Assembly: GCA_902494815.1 (NCBI GenBank)
Contig: CABUVB010000060.1
Location: forward strand, 1-9,334
DNA: 9,334 bases
Reading direction: 5' to 3'
Origin: an uncultured Collinsella sp.
Lineage (GTDB): Bacteria > Actinomycetota > Coriobacteriia > Coriobacteriales > Coriobacteriaceae
Shown here: positions 5,769 through 9,334 of the stretch, in pieces
How the letters are laid out: every line of letters begins with the position of its first letter
Numbering within the stretch: position 1 is the first letter of the stretch
Program-made: the position numbers and the translations under genes
Notes under the pieces: generated by a model
Databases searched by the model: none
What the model was told of the DNA's origin: nothing
The model's input: only the letters and a program-made list of their open reading frames with translations

Positions 5769-7232
5769 CTACTCGCCATGCTTCTCCTCGTGGCGAGCGG
5801 CAGTCCGCGCATCGTGGATGCCCTTGATGGCGGCATGGCGGGCGGTGCGGGCGTCGTGCACGGCGTCGCGGGCCTCGGCGGCCGTTGCCTTGGCAGAGCG
5901 CAGCTTGGCTGCCAGGTCGGGATTGGTCTCGGCAACCGCGGCGATCGTGGGGCCGTCGAGCTCTTCTTGCGTGGGCTCGGCCAAAAAGTCGATGGCATAC
6001 TGAGCGGCTACCATGGAGCCCTTGGCGAGCACGCTCTCGTCGATCTTATAGAAGCAGGAGTGCTGGGCATAGGTGGCGCCAATCTGGGGGTTGCGCGTGC
6101 CAACAAAGGCGAGCACGCCCGGTACGCGGCGCAGATACTCCGAGAAGTCCTCGCCCGAAAGCGTGCCGCGGTAATGGCCCTCGCCCGCGGGGCCCAAGCA
6201 CTTGAGCACAGCTTGGCGGCAGCGCTCGCTCGAGGCGGCATCGTTTTCGACCTTGTAGTTGGCAATGGTGTAGTCGGTGAGTTCGGCCTCGGCGCCTAGT
6301 GCTGCTGCGGTGTGCTCCACGATGCGGCGCATAAGCTCGGGCATCTCCTCATGCGTCTTGTCGCCATAGGTGCGCACCGTGCCGGCGAGGTACGCCGTGC
6401 CGGCGATAACGTTGCGCGCGGTGCCGCCATGCAGCTCGCCGACGGTGATGACGGCAGGTTCGTAGGGGCTAATCTCGCGCGAGACGATGGTCTGCAGGGC
6501 GTTGACGATTTCGGCGGCAACCATAACGGCGTCGTGGCCGCGCTGGGGCATGGCGCCATGGCACGAGGTGCCGCGGACGTCGATGCGGAACCAGTCGGTA
6601 TTGGCCATGCGCGGACCGGGCTCGCAGCTTACAGTGCCGGCGTCAACCTCGCTCCAGATGTGCGCGGCGTAGGCGCCGTCGACGCCGTCGAGTACGCCCG
6701 TGCCGATCATGAGCTTGGCGCCCTGGCCGTTTTCCTCGCTGGGCTGGAATACGATGCGAATCTCGCCGTGGATGTCATCGGTCATGTGGCGCAGAATCTG
6801 CAGCGTGCCGAGCATCATGGCGATATGGCAGTCGTGACCGCAGGCGTGCATGCAGCCCTCGTTGACGCTGGCGAACTCCTCGCCGGTCTGCTCGGTGACG
6901 GGCAGAGCGTCGATATCGGCGCGCAGCAGGATACGGCGGCGCGGCGTGCCGTCCTCGCGGTAGGCATCCGGCGCGGTACCGCGAAGCGTCGCCACCAGGC
7001 CCGTCTTGAGCGGACGCTCGTAGGGGATATTCATGGCGTCGAGCTGGTTGGCGATGTCGGAAGTCGTGCGCTCCTCGGCAAGGCTCAGCTCCGGGTGCTT
7101 ATGGAAGTGCCGGCGCTGCTTGATGATGTAGGGTTCAAACTCGGCGGCGATATCTCGGATGGCCGCGGTGACGTCGTCTGCCGCGCGAACCTCGGTTGCC
7201 GCCATAATTTGCTGTGCCTTGGTCTTCGTCAT
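5769..7232 (-). CDS. M20D family amidohydrolase / N-acyl amino acid hydrolase-like metallopeptidase
   Basis: A 487-residue cytosolic enzyme. The ATG complementary to 7230-7232 is chosen because AAGGAG (complement of 7243-7248) precedes it; farther upstream the frame is open but non-coding in character. It carries the M20D hallmarks: RRHFHKHPELSLAEERT (40-56), RADIDALPVTEQTG (104-117), MHACGHDCH (128-136), QPSEENGQGA (163-172), the dimerisation-domain SCHGAMPQRGHDAV (223-236), RNVI (273-276), GEDFSEYLR (360-368) and a final HSCFY (391-395). By family knowledge, Cys131, His133, Glu167, His191 and His391 should bind two metal ions, and Glu166 is the catalytic base. Substrates in this family include N-acetyl or N-benzoyl amino acids and indole-acetyl amino acids; the exact one cannot be read here. 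Residues from about 425 are an extra Ala/Arg/His/Asp-rich tail, with HDARTA repeated. Cys393 replaces the usual Pro after HS. Confidence 0.93.
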   Translation of the reverse strand: MTKTKAQQIMAATEVRAADDVTAAIRDIAAEFEPYIIKQRRHFHKHPELSLAEERTTSDIANQLDAMNIPYERPLKTGLVATLRGTAPDAYREDGTPRRRILLRADIDALPVTEQTGEEFASVNEGCMHACGHDCHIAMMLGTLQILRHMTDDIHGEIRIVFQPSEENGQGAKLMIGTGVLDGVDGAYAAHIWSEVDAGTVSCEPGPRMANTDWFRIDVRGTSCHGAMPQRGHDAVMVAAEIVNALQTIVSREISPYEPAVITVGELHGGTARNVIAGTAYLAGTVRTYGDKTHEEMPELMRRIVEHTAAALGAEAELTDYTIANYKVENDAASSERCRQAVLKCLGPAGEGHYRGTLSGEDFSEYLRRVPGVLAFVGTRNPQIGATYAQHSCFYKIDESVLAKGSMVAAQYAIDFLAEPTQEELDGPTIAAVAETNPDLAAKLRSAKATAAEARDAVHDARTARHAAIKGIHDARTAARHEEKHGE

Positions 7233-7283
7233 GGTCGATTTGCTCCTTGCTGGGTTGATCGCAAAATCGTACAGGCTCTCTCC

Positions 7284-7313
7284 AGTATGCCACCTGCCGC
7301 TAGGGCTGGTAAA
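7284..7313 (-). promoter_or_regulatory. Possible promoter of the M20 gene
   Basis: On the minus strand, TTTACC (complement of 7308-7313) and CATACT (complement of 7284-7289) are separated by 18 bases. They lie about 50 to 80 bases upstream of the start codon, within the 168-base divergent region. Both boxes are imperfect. Confidence 0.35.
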
Positions 7314-7336
7314 GTTGCCGTTTGCCGCTTGGGGTT

Positions 7337-7362
7337 TTGAAACAAGAGTGGGGGAGTACACT
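7337..7362 (+). promoter_or_regulatory. Possible promoter elements of the YtcJ-like gene
   Basis: TTGAAA (7337-7342) and TACACT (7357-7362) resemble -35 and -10 boxes, but the spacing is only 14 bases. Short spacing of this kind usually needs an activator, or one of the two boxes is wrong. The region is shared with the divergent M20 gene. Confidence 0.25.
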
Positions 7363-7400
7363 CGGGGGTGTTGAATTTCCTGCCAGAGATGGGGATGCCC

Positions 7401-9038
7401 ATGCAACATATCGATCGGATTATCCGCTCCAAGAACGTCTTTACCGCGCAAGACGGTAACGATACTGCCCGCGAGCTGGCGATTGCCATTGCGGGCGATC
7501 GCATCGTCGCGGTCGGCACGCCCGATGACGTGATTGCCGCCGCCCCTGCTGCCACGCCGGTGGTCGACTACGGCGAGCAATTCATCTGCCCCGGTTTCCA
7601 TGATGCGCACCTGCACTTCTTCCATACCTCGGTCGGTTCCTCGCCGTACATGCTCATGGATATGGGCACGTCAGAGGCGGCACTGGTGCAGCATGCGCTC
7701 AAGTTTTCCCAAGGCTTGCCCGATGACGCCTGGGTCGTGACCCAGGGCTGGCGCGATTACCGTTGGGATCCGCCCGAGCACCCCACCAAGGCTTCCCTCG
7801 ACGCCGCCTTCCCTGATCGCCCCTGTGTTATGTATTCGGGCGATGGGCATACCCTGTGGCTCAACAGCCGCGCACTCGAAGCCCTCGGCGTGACGCGCGA
7901 CAGCGAGCCTCCGGCGGGTGGCAGTTACGACAAAGACTCAAACGGTGAGCTTACGGGTATCGCTCATGAGGCTGCGGCCATGCAGCTGCTGCCGCGCTGT
8001 CTTGAGTGGCTGGGCGAGGACCGCATCGCGAGCGCGTATGCCGACCAAATGAAACGCATGGCCGAGCAAGGCATTACCTCGATTTGCGACATGTCGCTCA
8101 TGCCCATGCCGGGCTGCGACTTTATCCGCGACGACGTCTACGACAAGCTTCAGGCGATCGGCAAGCTGGGCATTCGCGCCCACCTGTTCCCCACACTGTT
8201 GGATGACCAATCGCGCTTGGAAGAACTTCAGGCCCGCTACGCGAACAACGCGCTGCTCTCGGCGCCAGGCTTTAAACAGTTCTTCGACGGCGTGTCGAGC
8301 GAGCATACCGCATACCTCACTGAGCCCTATACCAACCCGCGCTTCCCGGGCGACCAGGGTCGCCTGACGGTTCCCGTCGAGCGCATGCGCAAGCTGGTTC
8401 TGGCGGCAGCCGAGCGTGGGCACACCGTGCGCATCCACGTTATCGGCGACGGTGCCATCCATGCCGCACTCGATATCTTTGAGGAGGCGGCAGAGCTCTA
8501 CGGTCTGCCCCCGCACGGTCATAACACGCTCGAGCATCTGGAGAATTTGCTGCCCGGTGACATCGATCGTCTGCGCAAGCTCAACGTCATTGCCTCGAGC
8601 CAGCCTTGCCACATCACGCTCGACCCGGGTGGCCCGGAGCGCGACCTGGGCCTGGAACGCAGCCGCATCATGTGGCCGTTTGCGACCTATAAGCAGCGCG
8701 GCATCCGCCAAGCTTTCGGTACCGATAGCCCCATCACAGCCGTTACCAGCATGAACGTGCTCTACACGGCTATCACGCGCCAGGACCCCAAAAGCCACTG
8801 GCCTGAGGGCGGCTGGCTGCCGAGCGAGCGCATCGACGCGGCAACTGCCCTGCGCAACTACACCCTGGGCAGCGCCTATGCAGCGGGCGACGAGCAAAAC
8901 CTCGGCAGCCTGGAACCCGGCAAATACGCCGACCTGGTAGTCCTGGACCAAAACCCGCTCACCATCGACCCCCAAGAACTTCAAGCCACCAAAGTCCAAG
9001 CCACCTACCTGGCAGGCAACTTGATTTACGAGCGCTAA
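7401..9038 (+). CDS. YtcJ-like amidohydrolase (Amidohydro_3 family)
   Basis: A 545-residue protein if started at ATG 7401, preceded by GGGGA (7391-7395). ATG 7389, ATG 7395 and GTG 7368 are in-frame alternatives. No signal peptide is evident, so it is cytosolic. It has the metal-dependent hydrolase layout: a small N-terminal beta domain, then PGFHDAHLHF with the His70-x-His72 metal pair. The YtcJ-type SGDGHTLWLNSRALEALGV (146-164) and KQFFDG (292-297) follow, then IHVIGDGAIHAAL (345-357, His346), HNTLEHLENL (374-383, His379) and FGTDSP with Asp442. The C-terminal LGSLEPGKYADLVVLDQNPL returns to the beta domain. The family includes N-substituted formamide deformylases and many uncharacterised imide or amide hydrolases; the substrate cannot be assigned. 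It is divergent from the M20 hydrolase, suggesting related substrates or shared regulation. No T-tailed terminator follows. Confidence 0.9.
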   Translation: MQHIDRIIRSKNVFTAQDGNDTARELAIAIAGDRIVAVGTPDDVIAAAPAATPVVDYGEQFICPGFHDAHLHFFHTSVGSSPYMLMDMGTSEAALVQHALKFSQGLPDDAWVVTQGWRDYRWDPPEHPTKASLDAAFPDRPCVMYSGDGHTLWLNSRALEALGVTRDSEPPAGGSYDKDSNGELTGIAHEAAAMQLLPRCLEWLGEDRIASAYADQMKRMAEQGITSICDMSLMPMPGCDFIRDDVYDKLQAIGKLGIRAHLFPTLLDDQSRLEELQARYANNALLSAPGFKQFFDGVSSEHTAYLTEPYTNPRFPGDQGRLTVPVERMRKLVLAAAERGHTVRIHVIGDGAIHAALDIFEEAAELYGLPPHGHNTLEHLENLLPGDIDRLRKLNVIASSQPCHITLDPGGPERDLGLERSRIMWPFATYKQRGIRQAFGTDSPITAVTSMNVLYTAITRQDPKSHWPEGGWLPSERIDAATALRNYTLGSAYAAGDEQNLGSLEPGKYADLVVLDQNPLTIDPQELQATKVQATYLAGNLIYER

Positions 9039-9056
9039 CCCCACATCCCACCCCTC

Positions 9057-9123
9057 AGTTGCGGTGAAATAGTCCCTAAAATCGGCCTTCAAGCCCAAAA
9101 ACAGGAACTATTCCACCGCAACT
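9057..9123. repeat. 67-base imperfect palindrome, candidate REP/MITE-like element or RNA hairpin
   Basis: Two 21-base arms (9057-9077 and 9103-9123) are inverted copies with two differences, separated by a 25-base loop. The outer ten bases AGTTGCGGTG / CACCGCAACT match exactly. On the plus strand the differences make A-C and C-A mismatches; on the minus strand they become G-U pairs, so a minus-strand transcript would fold without interruption. Neither end has a T-run, so it is not an ordinary intrinsic terminator. It lies 18 bases after the YtcJ-like stop codon. Confidence 0.7.
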
Positions 9124-9230
9124 TAAAAGAGCGCGTCCCAACAACGTGCCCCTATCTTGTGCATTCCATCCGCATCGCCATTTTGCTGCACTGACTTTTC
9201 TGAATACCGGGCCCGAATTAGTCAACCTGG

Positions 9231-9249
9231 CTCCCGGGGCGGACCGGAG
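9231..9249. other. Small GC-rich hairpin
   Basis: CTCCCGG (9231-9237) and CCGGAG (9244-9249) pair over six positions with one bulged C and the loop GGCGGA. It lies 18 bases before the larger nested hairpin and may be part of the same structured region. Confidence 0.35.
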
Positions 9250-9267
9250 GGCATGAAGTTTGTCGCG

Positions 9268-9320
9268 AGTTCCGCACGCAAAGGAAAGCACTTAATGTGC
9301 TTTCCGTCTTGCGCAGGACT
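9268..9320. other. Nested long hairpin, candidate structured RNA or repeat
   Basis: The inner stem GGAAAGCAC (9283-9291) / GTGCTTTCC (9297-9305) is perfect with the loop TTAAT. It is extended by CGCAA (9277-9281) / TTGCG (9309-9313) across a small internal loop, and then by AGTTCC (9268-9273) / GGACT (9316-9320) with one bulge. Three stacked helices in 53 bases are unlikely to be chance. No T-run follows on either strand, so it may be a leader element of a gene beyond the window, a small RNA or a repeat. Confidence 0.5.
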
Positions 9321-9334
9321 GTAGAGCAGCAAAC

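Larger units (their letters stand above)
9039..9334. other. Non-coding tail of the window
   Basis: These 296 bases follow the YtcJ-like gene and contain no convincing coding region. The only open frame (9076-9291, minus strand) has no family resemblance and runs through both the palindrome and the hairpin. The stretch holds the 67-base palindrome near its start and two hairpins near its end. The bases between them (9124-9230) show nothing recognisable apart from a short CGGGCCCG palindrome. Confidence 0.6.

Noticed and set aside
6312..7340. 342-residue plus-strand open frame opposite the M20 gene
   Set aside because: It is Ala/Gly/Val/Asp-rich with no motifs, and runs through the divergent promoter region. 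The M20 metal-binding motifs on the minus strand are complete.
7233..7625. Upstream extension of the M20 frame by 131 codons
   Set aside because: It overlaps the start of the divergent gene, lacks M20 features, and the Shine-Dalgarno supports the start at 7232.
7938..9098. 386-residue minus-strand open frame opposite the YtcJ-like gene
   Set aside because: It has no recognisable motif and begins inside the palindrome; the plus-strand hydrolase motifs span the whole interval.
9057..9123. Palindrome read as an ordinary terminator
   Set aside because: The loop is 25 bases, and neither strand has a T-run after the stem.
9076..9291. 71-residue minus-strand open frame in the terminal intergenic region
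   Set aside because: It has no clear ribosome binding site or homology, and it crosses both hairpin elements.
1..9334. CRISPR array, tRNA, rRNA, transposase or phage genes
   Set aside because: No regularly spaced repeats, cloverleaf, rRNA-like sequence or recombinase motif was found on reading either strand.

Overview
The window is moderately high-GC bacterial DNA with tightly packed genes, Shine-Dalgarno-led starts and several GTG starts. It combines an Asp23/Gls24-AmaP-DUF2273 envelope-stress module with zinc-ribbon membrane proteins and codon choices typical of the Coriobacteriia. A Collinsella-like gut actinobacterium is the best guess, inferred from gene content and style only; there is no rRNA or marker gene to prove it.

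Layout. (1) 91-1578, plus strand: a three-gene operon encoding an AmaP-like membrane anchor, a small DUF2273 membrane protein and an Asp23-family protein with a very acidic N-terminus. It has a good -10 box at 35-40 and ends in a strong hairpin terminator at 1629-1670. (2) 1784-2806, plus: a YitT/DUF2179 membrane protein with an unusual hydrophilic N-terminal extension. (3) 2956-4299, plus: a zinc-ribbon multi-pass membrane protein with an internal duplication and an Ala-Pro tail, closed by a terminator at 4307-4345. (4) 4495-5662, plus: a zinc-ribbon/Gln-Pro-linker/DUF4234 protein followed 13 bases later by a DUF2752 protein, closed by a hairpin at 5699-5729 that faces the opposing gene. (5) 5769-7232, minus: an M20D-type amidohydrolase with a charged Ala/Arg/His tail. 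(6) 7401-9038, plus and divergent from it: a YtcJ-like amidohydrolase. (7) 9039-9334: no convincing gene, but a 67-base imperfect palindrome and a long nested hairpin at the window end.

How the genes may work together. The first operon is a known envelope-stress scaffold: in Staphylococcus AmaP anchors Asp23 at the membrane. The genes at 2956, 4495 and 5186 look like a locally clustered set of cytoplasmic-zinc-ribbon or CPxCG membrane proteins of unknown function. They are the best candidate for an undescribed system here. The two divergent hydrolases share a 168-base control region and plausibly act on amide-bonded small molecules, such as N-acyl amino acids. No transposase, integrase, CRISPR array, tRNA or rRNA was seen.
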